From the NCBI RefSeq assembly GCF_001583415.1, contig NZ_CP014475.1, forward strand, positions 1,798,001-1,862,000: a stretch of DNA of 64,000 nt, given 5' to 3'. This stretch comes from Mycolicibacterium phlei. GTDB taxonomy: Bacteria > Actinomycetota > Actinomycetes > Mycobacteriales > Mycobacteriaceae. This document shows positions 1-10,753 of this stretch, piece by piece. The notes below the pieces were generated by a model, which worked only from the letters and a program-made list of their open reading frames with translations, was not told the DNA's origin and made no database searches. Numbering within the stretch: the first letter of the stretch is position 1; each line of letters begins with the position of its first letter. The translations under genes were made by a program, and so were the position numbers.

Positions 1-496
<496 letters not shown>

Positions 497-516
497 TCAA
501 CCTGAATTACGATACT

Positions 517-1155
517 ATGGGTAGCGATATGAAACCAGACTCGTCGGGTGATGACAAGACCCGGTTGCGTGCGGAGCGGTCGGCCCCGGCGGCCGGACGG
601 CCCCGCGATCCGCGTATAGACGCTGCCATATTGCAGGCCACCGCGGATCTGCTTGTCGAAATCGGCTACGCGAATCTGACGATGGCGGCGGTCGCCGAGC
701 GGGCCGGCACCACCAAGACCGCGCTCTACCGGCGCTGGTCGAGCAAGGCCGAGCTGGTGCACGAGGCGGCGTTTCCCGCCGTGCCCAGCGCGATCGAGAC
801 CGAGCCCGGCGACATCGCCGCCGACATCCGCGCGATGGTGGCCGCCACCCGCGACGTGTTCATGAGCCCGGTGGTGCACGCGGCGTTGCCCGGGCTGATC
901 TCCGATCTGGTGATCGATCTCGATCTGAACGCGCGGGTGCAGTCGCGGTTCACCGAGGTGTTCGGCGCGGTGCACACCCGGCTGTCCGACGCCGTCGAGC
1001 GCGGTGAGGTGAACTCCGACGTCGACCCCACCCGGCTGGTCGAGCTGATCGGCGGGTCGACGCTGCTGCGGATTCTGCTGGCCCCGGACCAGCCGCTCGA
1101 CGACGACTGGGTGGACCAGACCACCGCGATCCTGGTCAACGGCGTCCTGCGCTAG
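517..1155 (+). CDS. TetR family transcriptional regulator
   Basis: This 212-residue protein has the TetR layout: a helix-turn-helix at about residues 55-75 ending in TKTALYRRW, then an all-helical ligand domain. A second in-frame ATG at 529 is equally plausible because no good ribosome binding site precedes either start. An imperfect inverted repeat (CGATAC-N5-GTAGCG) overlaps the start region, compatible with autorepression and control of the divergent phosphotransferase. The ligand cannot be told. The gene is followed by a 62-bp palindromic repeat and then a convergent enoyl-CoA hydratase gene. Confidence 0.88.
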   Translation: MGSDMKPDSSGDDKTRLRAERSAPAAGRPRDPRIDAAILQATADLLVEIGYANLTMAAVAERAGTTKTALYRRWSSKAELVHEAAFPAVPSAIETEPGDIAADIRAMVAATRDVFMSPVVHAALPGLISDLVIDLDLNARVQSRFTEVFGAVHTRLSDAVERGEVNSDVDPTRLVELIGGSTLLRILLAPDQPLDDDWVDQTTAILVNGVLR

Positions 1156-1170
1156 ACCCCGTAAGCCCCT

Positions 1171-1232
1171 CGCGAGCGTGCGCAAACTGCGGTAAATCCG
1201 CGGCGTGTCGTCGACAGACACGCACTCTCGCG
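1171..1232. repeat. 62-bp palindromic intergenic repeat, copy A
   Basis: The ends are complementary (CGCGAGCGTGCG at the left, CGCACTCTCGCG at the right). After reverse complementing, it matches the element at 31033-31094 almost throughout, including the internal GCGGCGTGTCG and GACAGACACGCAC blocks. It lies between two convergent gene ends, so it could act as a bidirectional stop or simply be a dispersed repeat. Confidence 0.75.
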
Positions 1233-1251
1233 CAAGAAAGGGGGGCGAGAC

Positions 1252-2016
1252 TCAGATCTGGCTCTTGTTGCGCTGGGTGACGGCGGTGAACCGGTCGCCG
1301 AGACCCTCGAAATCGCGCTCCTGGGCGAACGCGATCCGCTTCTCGGCGGCCAGCGCGGGGTCGAGCACCGGGGCGGTGCCCGTCGTGTAGATCTCCTTGA
1401 GCCCGCGCATGACGGGCCCCGGCACCTCGGCGATCTGCGTGGCCAGCTCCACCGCCCGCGGTAGCAGGCGCTCATGCGCGACGACCTCGGTCACCAGGCC
1501 GATCCGCTCGGCGCGGGCGGCGTCGACCACCTCGCCGGTCATCGACAGCCTGCGTGCCATCGCATGGCCCACCACCAGCGGCAGTCGCGCGGTCATCCCG
1601 CCGCCGGGCAGGATGCCGACGCGGGCGTGGGTGTCGGCGAACACCGCCCGCTCCGAGGCGATCAGGAAATCGCAGCCCAGCGCCATCTCCAGCCCGCCGG
1701 TGAACGTCGCGCCGTTGATCGCGCCGATGATCGGGGTGCCCATCTCACCCGGCGCGGCGATGCAGTCGTGGGTCTGGAACTCCTCGAAGTACGCCGTGCC
1801 GTTGGCCTGGGCTTCTTTGAGGTCGACTCCCGCGCAGAACGCCGGGTCGGCGCCGGTCAGTACGACGGCGCGCACCGACTCGTCGGCGTCGGCCTCGGTG
1901 AGCGCGGTGTAGGACTCGCGAATCAGGGCGCGGCTCAACGCGTTCCGCGACTCAGGGCGGTTCAGTGTCAGCACCCGCACGGGGCCGACGTCGGCGACGA
2001 GGACAAGGTCGGTCAT
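1252..2016 (-). CDS. Enoyl-CoA hydratase/isomerase family protein (crotonase fold)
   Basis: This 254-residue crotonase-fold protein has both oxyanion-hole segments: DPAFCAGVDLK around residue 60 and NGATFTGGLEMALGCD around residue 100. The first catalytic glutamate of enoyl-CoA hydratases is present (GGLEMA), but the position of the second, normally PE before LGxxPG, reads TH in ADTHARVGILPGGG. A missing second Glu is common among EchA paralogues that are not standard hydratases, so the reaction may be isomerisation, thioester hydrolysis or another crotonase chemistry. It is divergent from the FAD monooxygenase at 2091. Confidence 0.88.
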   Translation of the reverse strand: MTDLVLVADVGPVRVLTLNRPESRNALSRALIRESYTALTEADADESVRAVVLTGADPAFCAGVDLKEAQANGTAYFEEFQTHDCIAAPGEMGTPIIGAINGATFTGGLEMALGCDFLIASERAVFADTHARVGILPGGGMTARLPLVVGHAMARRLSMTGEVVDAARAERIGLVTEVVAHERLLPRAVELATQIAEVPGPVMRGLKEIYTTGTAPVLDPALAAEKRIAFAQERDFEGLGDRFTAVTQRNKSQI

Positions 2017-2090
2017 GTCCTGAATCTAGCGGTCGGCTGGGCGAGCGCGTATCGTGTTAACGAAACGGACCCGTAACGAAAGGCTCCGTG

Positions 2091-3539
2091 ATGGAGCAAA
2101 CCGACGTTCTCGTGGTCGGGGCCGGCCCCACCGGACTCGCCACCGCGTGTGCCCTGCTGCTGCAGGGTGTCCGAGTCCGGGTGATCGACAAGGCCGACGG
2201 GCCCGCCACCACGTCGCGCGCCAACTTCCTGCACGCCCGCGGGTCCGAAGTGCTGGACCGGCTCGGCGCGCTCGGCGATCTGCCCGCTCGCTCCGTGCGC
2301 GCCATGAGCATCGTCACCTACCTCGGCGGCGAGCCGATCATGCGGATCCGGTTCGGTGACCCCGGCATGCGCACCGCCGCACCGCCCATGGTCATCTCGC
2401 AGGCCGCCGTCGAGGCGCAACTGCGCGACCGATTCGCCCAGCTGGGTGGTGAGATCCGTTGGAGCACAGTACTTGACCGGATACGGCAGGACGAAGACGC
2501 GGTCACCGCACGCCTCGGCGGGGGAGAGGAAGTGCACGCGGGCTGGCTGGTCGGCTGCGACGGCGCGGGCAGCGCCACGCGCAACGCGGTCGGCATCGGC
2601 TTCCCCGGCGTCAAGCTCACCGAGCGGTTTCTGCTCGCCGACCTTCGTCTCGGCTGGGACCTGGACCGATCCGGCACGACCGGATGGATTCATCCTGACG
2701 GCATGATCGGGGCGATGCCGATGCCGGGCGGACTGTGGCGCATCATCGCCTACGACCCCGGGCTCACGGCCGACAAACCCACGCCCGGGGACATCCGCGC
2801 GCGACTGGTCCGCATCATCCCGGAACGCACCGGACTCGACGCCGAGATCCTGGGCAGCGAGTGGTTGTCGGTGTTCAGCGTGCACCGCCGGTTGGCGACG
2901 ACGTACCGGCGCGGCCGCGTTCTCATCGCCGGCGACGCGGCCCACACGCACGCCCCGTTCGGTGGTCAGGGCATGCTGACCGGGTTGGGCGACGCCGAGA
3001 ACGTGGCGTGGAAACTCGCGCTCGTGGTCTCGGGGCGCGCCGACCACCGCCTCCTCGACACCTACGAGGCCGAGCGACGCCCGCTGGCCACCGAGGTCCT
3101 GCGCGATACCAGCGCCCTCACGAAAGTCAATGTGGCGCAGACACCTGTCGGCAGGTTCGTCCGCGATCGCCTTCTGGTCCCCGTGATGAGCGTCGCGGCG
3201 GTCCAGCGCTGGGTCACCTACCGCACCTCGCAGCTGTGGGTGTCCTACCGGCGCGGCCCGCTGGGCGGACGGGCGTTACGCAGGCCCCGGCCCGGCGACC
3301 GGGTGTCAGGCGTGGCCGGCGCCGAATTGGCGGGTCGATGGGGGATGCTCCGGTTCGACGACGAGTTGGCAAACATTGCACGGGAATTCCTCGGCAATCA
3401 CATCTCGGCCGTCGACCGACGTGGCAGCGGCGACGCCCTCCTCATCCGACCCGACGGCCACCTCGCCTGGCGCGGACGCGACCCGGACAAGCTGCGCGGC
3501 TGGCTGCAGCGCGCCCTGACGACCGGAGTCGCGCGTTGA
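2091..3539 (+). CDS. FAD-dependent aromatic-ring-type monooxygenase
   Basis: This is a class A flavoprotein monooxygenase of the PheA/TetX (UbiH-like) type. It has an N-terminal GAGPTGLATACAL dinucleotide-binding loop, the DG motif in VGCDGAGSATRNAVG, and the GDAAHTHAPFGGQG FAD-ribityl motif, followed by GLGDAENVAWKLA. It should hydroxylate an aromatic or polyketide-like substrate using NAD(P)H and O2; the substrate is not deducible. The ATG at 2091 is preferred over the GTG at 2088 because GAAAGG lies at a suitable distance. It overlaps the next tetR by 4 nt (TTGA), which suggests a bicistronic pair. Confidence 0.9.
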   Translation: MEQTDVLVVGAGPTGLATACALLLQGVRVRVIDKADGPATTSRANFLHARGSEVLDRLGALGDLPARSVRAMSIVTYLGGEPIMRIRFGDPGMRTAAPPMVISQAAVEAQLRDRFAQLGGEIRWSTVLDRIRQDEDAVTARLGGGEEVHAGWLVGCDGAGSATRNAVGIGFPGVKLTERFLLADLRLGWDLDRSGTTGWIHPDGMIGAMPMPGGLWRIIAYDPGLTADKPTPGDIRARLVRIIPERTGLDAEILGSEWLSVFSVHRRLATTYRRGRVLIAGDAAHTHAPFGGQGMLTGLGDAENVAWKLALVVSGRADHRLLDTYEAERRPLATEVLRDTSALTKVNVAQTPVGRFVRDRLLVPVMSVAAVQRWVTYRTSQLWVSYRRGPLGGRALRRPRPGDRVSGVAGAELAGRWGMLRFDDELANIAREFLGNHISAVDRRGSGDALLIRPDGHLAWRGRDPDKLRGWLQRALTTGVAR

Positions 3540-4126
3540 CGACGCCGACTCGCGGCCGGCCCCGCAGTCAGGCCGCGCACACCGCGATCCTGCGGGCCGC
3601 ACTCGACCTGTTCATCGAACGCGGCATCGAGGGGATGAGCATCGAACAGGTCGCCAGGCGGTCCGGCGTCGGCAAGCCCACCATCTACCGCCGCTGGCCG
3701 GACAAGGATGCCCTGGTCGCCGACGCGATCGAGGCCCACGTCGGCACCGAGATCGACTGGCCGACAGCCGAGGAGATCGCCGCCGTCGCACCCGAGGCCC
3801 TCGTTCGCCGCAACCTCGCCGCCGCCGCCCGCACGGCAGCGGATCCGCGGTTTCGCGGGCTCGTCGCACAGGTCTACGGCTCGGCGGTCAGCCACCCGCA
3901 GTTGATGCAGGTCTACTGGGACCGCTACGTGATGCCGCGCCGCGAACTGACCAAAGCGATGCTCCGCCGGGTCCGCCGCGACCTCGACACCGACCTCGAC
4001 GTCATCATCGACATGCTCGCCGGAGCCGTGACATACCGGATCCTGCAACCGAACCCGCCGACCGAGCGGCAGATGCGCCGCTATCTGGAGGCCCTATACC
4101 GGAATGCCGGGTTGTTACCGGGCTAG
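3536..4126 (+). CDS. TetR family transcriptional regulator, coupled to the FAD monooxygenase
   Basis: It is 196 residues long, starting at a TTG that overlaps the monooxygenase stop (TTGA). The start is set by the opening residues LTTPTRGRPRSQAAH, the usual basic arm of TetR proteins. The helix-turn-helix is at about 35-54 (SIEQVARRSGVGKPTIYRRW). The C-terminal domain is of the TetR_C type with a late RMRRYLEALYRN helix. Translational coupling suggests it controls the monooxygenase, possibly through the intergenic region at 2017-2090, which carries two TAACGAAA direct repeats. Its 3' end overlaps the convergent nuoN by 12 nt. Confidence 0.9.
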   Translation: MTTPTRGRPRSQAAHTAILRAALDLFIERGIEGMSIEQVARRSGVGKPTIYRRWPDKDALVADAIEAHVGTEIDWPTAEEIAAVAPEALVRRNLAAAARTAADPRFRGLVAQVYGSAVSHPQLMQVYWDRYVMPRRELTKAMLRRVRRDLDTDLDVIIDMLAGAVTYRILQPNPPTERQMRRYLEALYRNAGLLPG

Positions 4127-5695
4127 GAACTGGTCGGCGTTGTTGGCCAGGTCCAGCAGCGGCTGCGGCAGCGCGCCCAGCACGAACGTCACGGCCGCGG
4201 ACAGCGCGACCGCCGCGCCGCTGAGAAGGCTCGGTGTCACCACCACCGGCGCGTCCTCGGGCGGGTCGGTGAAGAACATCACCACGATCACGCGCACGTA
4301 GAAGTACGCGGCGATCGCGCTGGCCACCACACCGACGACCACCAGCGGGATCGCACCACCCTCGCCGGCGGCCTTGAACACCGCGAACTTGCTGACGAAC
4401 CCGCTCGTCAACGGGATCCCGGCGAACGCCAGCAGGAACAGCGAGAACACCACGCCGACAACGGGATACCGCCGACCCAGGCCTGCCCACCGCTGCAGCG
4501 CGGTGTCCTCCTCGCCTGCGGCGTCGCGCACCAGTCCGACGACGGCGAACGCGCCGACCGTGCTGAACCCGTAGGCGAACAGGTAGAACAGCGTCGAGGA
4601 CACACCCGCGTCGTTCGCCGCGATCAGGCCGGTCATGATGAAACCGGTGTGTGCGACGGCCGAATACGCCAGCATCCGCTTGACGTCGACCTGGGTCACC
4701 GCGGTGACGGTGCCGACCACCATCGTCAGGATCGCGATCGCCCACAGCACCGGCCGCCAGTCGTCGCGCAGTCCAGGCACCGCCACGTAGAACACCCGAA
4801 GCATCGCGCCGAACGCGGCGATCTTCGTCGCCGCCGCCATGAACGCCGTGATCGACGTCGGCGCACCCTGATACACGTCGGGAATCCAGGAGTGGAACGG
4901 CACCGCGCCGACCTTGAACAGCACGCCGACCAGCAGCACACCGGTACCGAGCAGCGCCAGCGACGTCGAACCCGACCCGGTCCGCACCGCCTCGGCGATC
5001 CCGGACAGCTCGAACGTGCCCGCGTACCCGTACAGCATCGCGACGCCGTACAGGAAGAACGCCGACGAGAACGCGCCCAGCAGGAAGTACTTCAGCGCCG
5101 CCTCCTGCGACAGCAGTCGGCGCCGCCGCGCCAGCCCGCACAGCAGATACAGCGGCAGCGACAGCACCTCCAGCGCGATGAACATCGTCAGCAGATCGTC
5201 GGACGCCGGGAACAGCAGCATCCCGCCGATCGCGAACATTGTCAGCGGGAACACCTCGGTCTGGATGTTGGCGGCCTTGGTGGCCACCTGTGCGGCGACG
5301 CTGCCGGGCACCACCGAGGCCTGCGGGGTGAACCCGTCCAGACCCCGACGGCCGCCGTCTCCGCCTGCGCGCGCCGGGATCTCGCGTTCGGCGATCAGCA
5401 GGATGCCGAGCACCCCGATCAGCAGGATGGTGCCCTGCAGGAACAGCGCGGGGCTGTCGACGGCGACGGCGCCCATCACCGCCGAGCGGCCCTCGGTGCC
5501 GTGCAGGTCACGGGCCAGCAGCACCACCGCGATCAGCGCGCCGGCCAGCCCGGCGAAGCCGACCACCAGCTGGGCGGCGTAACGGAGCTGCCGGGGCAGC
5601 AGTGCTTCGACGAGAACACCGACGATGGCCGCCCCGAAGACGATCAGCATCGGGGAGACCAGACCGTATTCGACGGTCGGCGGGGTGAGCGTCAC
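4115..5695 (-). CDS. nuoN: NADH-quinone oxidoreductase subunit N
   Basis: A membrane-arm antiporter-like subunit of complex I, 526 residues with about 14 hydrophobic segments. The signature region around VGAVPFHSWIPDVYQGAPT and the later DVKRMLAYSAVAHTGFIM, which carries the conserved channel lysine, are visible. It is the last gene of the operon; its start overlaps the nuoM stop (5692) by 4 nt. It contributes one of the proton-pumping channels. Confidence 0.97.
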   Translation of the reverse strand: MTLTPPTVEYGLVSPMLIVFGAAIVGVLVEALLPRQLRYAAQLVVGFAGLAGALIAVVLLARDLHGTEGRSAVMGAVAVDSPALFLQGTILLIGVLGILLIAEREIPARAGGDGGRRGLDGFTPQASVVPGSVAAQVATKAANIQTEVFPLTMFAIGGMLLFPASDDLLTMFIALEVLSLPLYLLCGLARRRRLLSQEAALKYFLLGAFSSAFFLYGVAMLYGYAGTFELSGIAEAVRTGSGSTSLALLGTGVLLVGVLFKVGAVPFHSWIPDVYQGAPTSITAFMAAATKIAAFGAMLRVFYVAVPGLRDDWRPVLWAIAILTMVVGTVTAVTQVDVKRMLAYSAVAHTGFIMTGLIAANDAGVSSTLFYLFAYGFSTVGAFAVVGLVRDAAGEEDTALQRWAGLGRRYPVVGVVFSLFLLAFAGIPLTSGFVSKFAVFKAAGEGGAIPLVVVGVVASAIAAYFYVRVIVVMFFTDPPEDAPVVVTPSLLSGAAVALSAAVTFVLGALPQPLLDLANNADQFLAR

Positions 5696-7260
5696 GGTGT
5701 CGGCCCTTCCGCGAATCGGGGTACGGGGTCAGGTTGGTCGATGGTGGTCAACGTGTGGTCCACCGCGGGGTTGATGACGTCGAGCGCGGGCTTGGGATAC
5801 ACGCCAAGCACCAGCATCAGCGCGATCAGCGGTGCGACGACGACGAGTTCGCGCGGCACCAGGTCGCGGACGCGATCGTTGCCCGCGGTGACCGGCCCGG
5901 TCATCATCCGCTGGTACATCCACAGGATGTAGATCGCCGAGAGCACCAGCGCGGTCGTCGCGAACACCGCGAGCACCGGGAAGCGGGTGAATGTGCCGAT
6001 CAGCACCAGGAATTCGCTGATGAACGGCGCCAGCCCGGGCAGCGACAGCGTCGCGAGTCCGGCCACCAGGAAGGTGCCGGCCAGCACCGGCGCCACCTTC
6101 TGCACCCCGCCGTAGGCGTTGATCAGGCGAGTGCCCCTGCGCGACACCAGGAATCCGGCGACCAGGAACAGCGCCGCGGTGGACAGACCGTGGTTGACCA
6201 TGTACAGCGTCGACCCGGACTGACCCTGGCTGGTCATCACGAAGATGCCCAGGATGATGAACCCGAAGTGCGAGATCGACGTGTAGGCGATCAGCCGCAT
6301 CACGTCGGTCTGCCCGATCGCCACAATCGCGCCGTAGACGATGCCGATCACCGCCAGCGTGACCACCACCGGCTGGAAGTACATCGAGGCGTCCGGGAAC
6401 AGTTGCAGACAGTAGCGCAGCATGCCGAACGTGCCGACCTTGTCCATCACCGCCATCATCAGCACGGCGCTGGCCGGGGTGGCCTCCACGGCGGCGTCGG
6501 GCAGCCACCGGTGAAACGGCCACAGCGGCGCCTTGACCGCGAACGCGAACATGAAGCCGAGGAACAGCAGGTTGCCCACCGCCGGGCTGAGCGCGAACTG
6601 CCCGGACGACACCGCGGCCACGATCTCGCGGAAGTCGAACGTGCCCGCGCTGAACGCATCGCTGGCAGCGGTCACCACGTACAGCCCGATCACCGCGGCC
6701 AGCATGATCAGCCCGCCGAACAGGTTGTACAGCAGGAACTTCACCGCCGCCTTACCGCGGTTCTGCCCGCCGAAGCCGCCGATGAGGAAGTACATCGGGA
6801 TCAGCATCGCCTCGAAGAACACGTAGAACAGCAGGATGTCCAGCGAGACCAGCGACATGATGACCATGGCCTCGACAGCCAGGGTCAGTGCCAGGTAGGT
6901 CTGCACCGAACGTCCGCGCAGACCGGTGAGCCGGTCGGCGTCGTTCCAGCCGGCGACGATCAGCAGCGGCACCAGCACGGCGGTCAGCACGACGATCGCC
7001 AGCGCGATACCGTCGACGCCCAGGATGTAGCCGGTGCCGAACGACGGTATCCAGCGGTGTGATTCGACGAACTGGTACCGCTCGCCGCCGGGCTGGAAGC
7101 CGAGCGCCACCACGCCGGTGAGCACCAGCACCGCGATCGACACGGCCAGGGCGAACCACTTCGCCAGGACCCGTTGCGATCCCGGCAGCAGGATCGTCAC
7201 CACCGCGCCGAGCGTGGGTGTCGCCCACAGCAGGGTCAGCCAGGGAAAATTGCTCACCAT
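5692..7260 (-). CDS. nuoM: NADH-quinone oxidoreductase subunit M
   Basis: This 522-residue membrane subunit belongs to the proton-translocating antiporter-like family. Start ATG 7260 gives MVSNFPWL and overlaps the nuoL stop (ATGGTGA), typical coupling in this operon; longer in-frame extensions upstream are antisense-like sequence. Recognisable stretches are [14 protein letters not shown] (loop and half-helix) and [17 protein letters not shown] with the channel lysine region. The usual DAH of many NuoM proteins reads DAA here. Confidence 0.97.
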   Translation of the reverse strand: MVSNFPWLTLLWATPTLGAVVTILLPGSQRVLAKWFALAVSIAVLVLTGVVALGFQPGGERYQFVESHRWIPSFGTGYILGVDGIALAIVVLTAVLVPLLIVAGWNDADRLTGLRGRSVQTYLALTLAVEAMVIMSLVSLDILLFYVFFEAMLIPMYFLIGGFGGQNRGKAAVKFLLYNLFGGLIMLAAVIGLYVVTAASDAFSAGTFDFREIVAAVSSGQFALSPAVGNLLFLGFMFAFAVKAPLWPFHRWLPDAAVEATPASAVLMMAVMDKVGTFGMLRYCLQLFPDASMYFQPVVVTLAVIGIVYGAIVAIGQTDVMRLIAYTSISHFGFIILGIFVMTSQGQSGSTLYMVNHGLSTAALFLVAGFLVSRRGTRLINAYGGVQKVAPVLAGTFLVAGLATLSLPGLAPFISEFLVLIGTFTRFPVLAVFATTALVLSAIYILWMYQRMMTGPVTAGNDRVRDLVPRELVVVAPLIALMLVLGVYPKPALDVINPAVDHTLTTIDQPDPVPRFAEGPTP

Positions 7261-9134
7261 AGTTGCACCGCCAGGATCGCCGCGACCACCAGAACCGCAC
7301 CGGAGAGCATCGACAGCGCGTACGAGCGCGCGTAGCCGGTCTGGAGCCCGCGCAGCCCCGCCGACAACCGCGCCACCCCGGCGGCCAGGCCGGAGGCCGC
7401 GCCGTCGACCGCCTCGTCGTCGATCTCGACCAGCCCGCGCGCCAGCCGCTGCCCGGGCCGCATGAACGCCGCTTCGTTGAACGCGTCGCCGTAGAGGTCC
7501 CGGCGGGCGGCCACCGTCAGCGCCGAGCCGTCCGGAACCTCGGCGGGCACCGGTCTGGTCGCATACATCCGGTAGGCGATCGCGACACCCACCGCGACCA
7601 CCGCCAGGATCACCGTGGTCACCACCCACACCGGGGCGACGTGGTGCACCTCGTGGCTGCCGACGACGGGTTCGAGCCAGTGCTCGAGCGTGCCGCCGAT
7701 CGCGAACGCCGCACCGGAGCCGACGGACCCGACGGCCAGCAGGATCATCGGCCAGGTCATCACCGCGGGCGCCTCATGCGGGTGAGCCGTTTCGGCCCAG
7801 CGCTTCTCGCCGAAGAACGTCATCAGCATGACGCGGGTCATGTAGAAGGCGGTGATCCCGGCGCCGAGGATCGTCGCGCCGCCCAGGATGATGCCCTTGG
7901 CCCCGCCGGCGTCGAGCGCGGCCTCGATGATGCCGTCCTTGGAGAAGAAGCCGGCCAGCGGCGGCACCCCGATGATCGCGAGGTATCCGAGGCCGAACGT
8001 GGCGAACGTGATCGGCAGCGCCTTGCGCAGGCCACCGTAGCGGCGCATGTTGACCTCGTCGTCCATCGCGTGCATGACCGAGCCGGCGCCGAGGAACAGG
8101 CCCGCCTTGAAGAAGCCGTGGGTCAGCAGGTGCATGATCGCGAACGCGTAGCCGACCGGGCCGAGACCCGCGGCCAGCACCATGTAGCCGATCTGCGACA
8201 TCGTCGACGCGGCAAGGGCTTTCTTGATGTCGTCCTTGGCGCAGCCGATGATCGCGCCGAACAGCAGCGTGACTGCGCCGACGATCACCACGCCCAGCTG
8301 CGCCGTCGGGGCGAGATCGAACACCGGCCCGGACCGCACGATCAGGTACACACCGGCGGTGACCATCGTGGCGGCGTGGATCAACGCCGACACCGGCGTC
8401 GGGCCCTCCATCGCGTCACCGAGCCAGGACTGCAGCGGCACCTGCGCGGACTTACCGCACGCGGCCAGCAGCAGCAGCAGGCCGATCGCGGTGAGCACCC
8501 CTTCCGAGGCGCCCGGCGCCGCGTCGAAAACCCCCGCGTACGAGATGGTGCCGAGGTAGGCGAACATCACCATCAGCGCGATCGCCAGACCCATGTCGCC
8601 GACGCGGTTGACCACGAACGCCTTCTTGGCCGCGGCGGCCGCCGACGGTTTGTGCGACCAGAACCCGATGAGCAGATACGACGCCAGGCCGACGCCCTCC
8701 CACCCGACGTAGAGGCCGAGGTAGTTGTCCGCCAGCACCAGCAGCAGCATCGCCGCCAGGAACAGGTTGAGGTATGCGAAGAAGCGCCGCCGGCCCGGAT
8801 CCTCGGCCATGTAGCCGATCGAGTAGATGTGGATCAGCGAGCCCACCCCGGTGATCAGCAGCACGAAGCACATGGACAGCTGGTCGAGTTGCAGGCCGAA
8901 GTCGACCTGAAGACCGCCGACCGGCACCCAGGAGAACAGCGCCTCGTGCACGGCGCGGTGTTCGGCGTCGCGGCCCAGCATGCCCGCGAACAGCACCGCC
9001 CCGACGACGAACGACGCCAGCGCGGCCAGCGTGCCCAGCAGATGTCCCCAGGCGTCGGTGCGCCGGCCGCCCAGCAGCAGGATCGCCGCACCGGCCAGCG
9101 GCAGTGCGATGGTCAGCCACACAGGAATCGTCAT
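7254..9134 (-). CDS. nuoL: NADH-quinone oxidoreductase subunit L
   Basis: The largest antiporter-like subunit, 626 residues. ATG 9134 ([13 protein letters not shown]) is chosen because it begins the first membrane segment; the frame upstream lacks hydrophobic character. The canonical [28 protein letters not shown] segment and [10 protein letters not shown] channel helix are present. The C-terminal part carries the lateral amphipathic helix and last membrane helix (ending [10 protein letters not shown]) that clamp the membrane arm. Confidence 0.97.
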   Translation of the reverse strand: MTIPVWLTIALPLAGAAILLLGGRRTDAWGHLLGTLAALASFVVGAVLFAGMLGRDAEHRAVHEALFSWVPVGGLQVDFGLQLDQLSMCFVLLITGVGSLIHIYSIGYMAEDPGRRRFFAYLNLFLAAMLLLVLADNYLGLYVGWEGVGLASYLLIGFWSHKPSAAAAAKKAFVVNRVGDMGLAIALMVMFAYLGTISYAGVFDAAPGASEGVLTAIGLLLLLAACGKSAQVPLQSWLGDAMEGPTPVSALIHAATMVTAGVYLIVRSGPVFDLAPTAQLGVVIVGAVTLLFGAIIGCAKDDIKKALAASTMSQIGYMVLAAGLGPVGYAFAIMHLLTHGFFKAGLFLGAGSVMHAMDDEVNMRRYGGLRKALPITFATFGLGYLAIIGVPPLAGFFSKDGIIEAALDAGGAKGIILGGATILGAGITAFYMTRVMLMTFFGEKRWAETAHPHEAPAVMTWPMILLAVGSVGSGAAFAIGGTLEHWLEPVVGSHEVHHVAPVWVVTTVILAVVAVGVAIAYRMYATRPVPAEVPDGSALTVAARRDLYGDAFNEAAFMRPGQRLARGLVEIDDEAVDGAASGLAAGVARLSAGLRGLQTGYARSYALSMLSGAVLVVAAILAVQLW

Positions 9135-9141
9135 CGCGCCC

Positions 9142-9441
9142 CTAGTGTTTGAGCAGATTCGCGTCGTCGACCGAAGCCGATTGGCGGGCACGGAAGATGG
9201 TCATGATGATCGCGAGGCCGACCACCACCTCGCACGCGGCGACGACCATCGTGAAGAACGCCACCACCTGACCGTCGAGCTGCCCGTGCATCCGGGAGAA
9301 CGACACGAACGCCAGGTTGCACGCGTTGAGCATCAGCTCGACGCACATGAACATGACGATGGCGTTGCGGCGCAACAGCACTCCGGCGCCGCCGATCGTG
9401 AACAACAGTGCCGACAGATACAGGTAGTAGTCGGGGTTCAC
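9142..9441 (-). CDS. nuoK: NADH-quinone oxidoreductase subunit K
   Basis: 99 residues with three membrane helices. The essential carboxylate of the E-channel is seen in [16 protein letters not shown], and a second acidic position in [11 protein letters not shown]. The length matches the family. It sits between nuoJ and nuoL, overlapping nuoJ by 4 nt and 7 nt ahead of nuoL. Confidence 0.97.
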   Translation of the reverse strand: MNPDYYLYLSALLFTIGGAGVLLRRNAIVMFMCVELMLNACNLAFVSFSRMHGQLDGQVVAFFTMVVAACEVVVGLAIIMTIFRARQSASVDDANLLKH

Positions 9442-10217
9442 GCATCACCTCCGGTGTACTTCGCGAAACCGTCGTCGGGAACGGTGCGCTGCCGCAGCGT
9501 CGGGCTGACCGACAGCGGTGACGGCGAACCGTCGGGCAGCCGGGCCGCGATGTCGACGGCGTTGTTGCGGGCGAACACACCGGGATTGGGCAGCGTCGTC
9601 GGGTAGCCGCCGGGCCGGAAGCGTTCCTCGGCGAGCTCGCGCTGGGACTTGCGGCGCTCGAACCGCTCCCGGTGCGCCAGCACCATCGCGCCCAGGGCCG
9701 CGGTGATCAGCAGCGCGCTGGTGAGTTCGAACGCCCACAGGTAGCGCACGAAGATCAGCGCGGCCAGGCCCTCCACGTTGCCGCCGGCGTTGGCCTGCGC
9801 CAGCCCGGTGAACCCGCCCGCGGACACGTTGCCGATGCCTGCGATCAGCACGATGCCCAGGCCGACGCCGGCGACGATCGCCGCGACCCGTTGTCCGCGA
9901 ATCGTTTCCACCAACGACTCCGCGGAGTCGACGCCGATGAGCATCAGCACGAACAAGAACAGCATCATCACCGCGCCGGTGTAGACCACCACCTGCACGA
10001 CGCCGAGGAACAGCGCCCCCTGGGTGATGTAGATGACCGCCAGCACGATCATCGTCAGCGCCAGGAACATCGCGCTGTACACGGCCTTGCGGGCGGAGAT
10101 CACCCCGAGCGCGCCGATCACCGCGACGGTGCCGAACACCCAGAACAGCACCGCCTCGGTGGTCGTCGTCAGTCCCGGGATGTCCTCGGCCCCGGCGGTC
10201 AGAACCGCGGAGGTCAT
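9438..10217 (-). CDS. nuoJ: NADH-quinone oxidoreductase subunit J
   Basis: 259 residues. The start ATG at 10217 overlaps the nuoI stop by 4 nt. Five hydrophobic segments occupy the first 170 residues, including [20 protein letters not shown], the family signature with its conserved tyrosine and pi-bulge region. The C-terminal 85 residues form a hydrophilic tail longer than in E. coli NuoJ, as is usual in actinobacteria. Confidence 0.96.
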   Translation of the reverse strand: MTSAVLTAGAEDIPGLTTTTEAVLFWVFGTVAVIGALGVISARKAVYSAMFLALTMIVLAVIYITQGALFLGVVQVVVYTGAVMMLFLFVLMLIGVDSAESLVETIRGQRVAAIVAGVGLGIVLIAGIGNVSAGGFTGLAQANAGGNVEGLAALIFVRYLWAFELTSALLITAALGAMVLAHRERFERRKSQRELAEERFRPGGYPTTLPNPGVFARNNAVDIAARLPDGSPSPLSVSPTLRQRTVPDDGFAKYTGGDA

Positions 10218-10753
10218 CGGCCGTCTCCGACGGTCGCATCGGTGGTGACGGGACCGACCCTGCCGAGGTAGTAGTCGTCGTCGGTGGTGCCGGGTGCCAT
10301 CGGATGCGGTGGCGGCAGCATCCCGGGCTCCAGCGGGGCCAGCAGCTTGTCCTTGCCGTAGATGAGGTCTTGGCGGTTGTCGTCGGCCAATTCGTAGTCG
10401 TTGGTCATCGTCAGGGCGCGGGTGGGACACGCCTCGATGCACAGCCCGCAGCCGATGCAGCGCAGGTAGTTGATCTGGTAGACGCGCCCGTACCGCTCAC
10501 CGGGTGAGTACCGTTCGTGCTCGGTGTTGTCGGCGCCCTCGACGTAGATGGCGTCGGCGGGACACGCCCACGCGCACAGTTCGCAGCCGATGCACTTCTC
10601 CAGCCCGTCCGGGTACCGGTTGAGCTGATGGCGGCCGTGGTACCGCCGGGCCACCGGCCCCGGCTTCTCCGGATACTCCTCGGTGATGGGCTTTTTGAAC
10701 ATGGTTCCGAAGGTGACTCCGAAACCCTTGATGGCCTCGAGGAATTTAGGCAT
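10214..10753 (-). CDS. nuoI: NADH-quinone oxidoreductase subunit I (two 4Fe-4S clusters)
   Basis: 179 residues. It carries two ferredoxin motifs, [12 protein letters not shown] (about residues 54-65) and [12 protein letters not shown] (about 99-110), which bind clusters N6a and N6b and pass electrons to NuoB. The chosen ATG (10753) gives [10 protein letters not shown] and overlaps nuoH by 8 nt. Confidence 0.97.
   Translation of the reverse strand: MPKFLEAIKGFGVTFGTMFKKPITEEYPEKPGPVARRYHGRHQLNRYPDGLEKCIGCELCAWACPADAIYVEGADNTEHERYSPGERYGRVYQINYLRCIGCGLCIEACPTRALTMTNDYELADDNRQDLIYGKDKLLAPLEPGMLPPPHPMAPGTTDDDYYLGRVGPVTTDATVGDGR

Noticed and set aside
2735..3535. N-terminal extension of the TetR at 3536 to a 463-aa protein
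   Set aside because: The extension lies out of frame over the FAD monooxygenase and has shadow-frame composition; only the part from the TTG at 3536 is a TetR protein.
7261..7629. Longer NuoM starting at 7629
   Set aside because: The extra 123 residues are a shadow of nuoL with no hydrophobic helices; ATG 7260 couples to the nuoL stop.
4649..9152. Long plus-strand frames (427, 442 and 629 aa) opposite nuoN, nuoM and nuoL
   Set aside because: Antisense to conserved complex I genes with His/Gln/Arg-rich low-complexity content; no family features.
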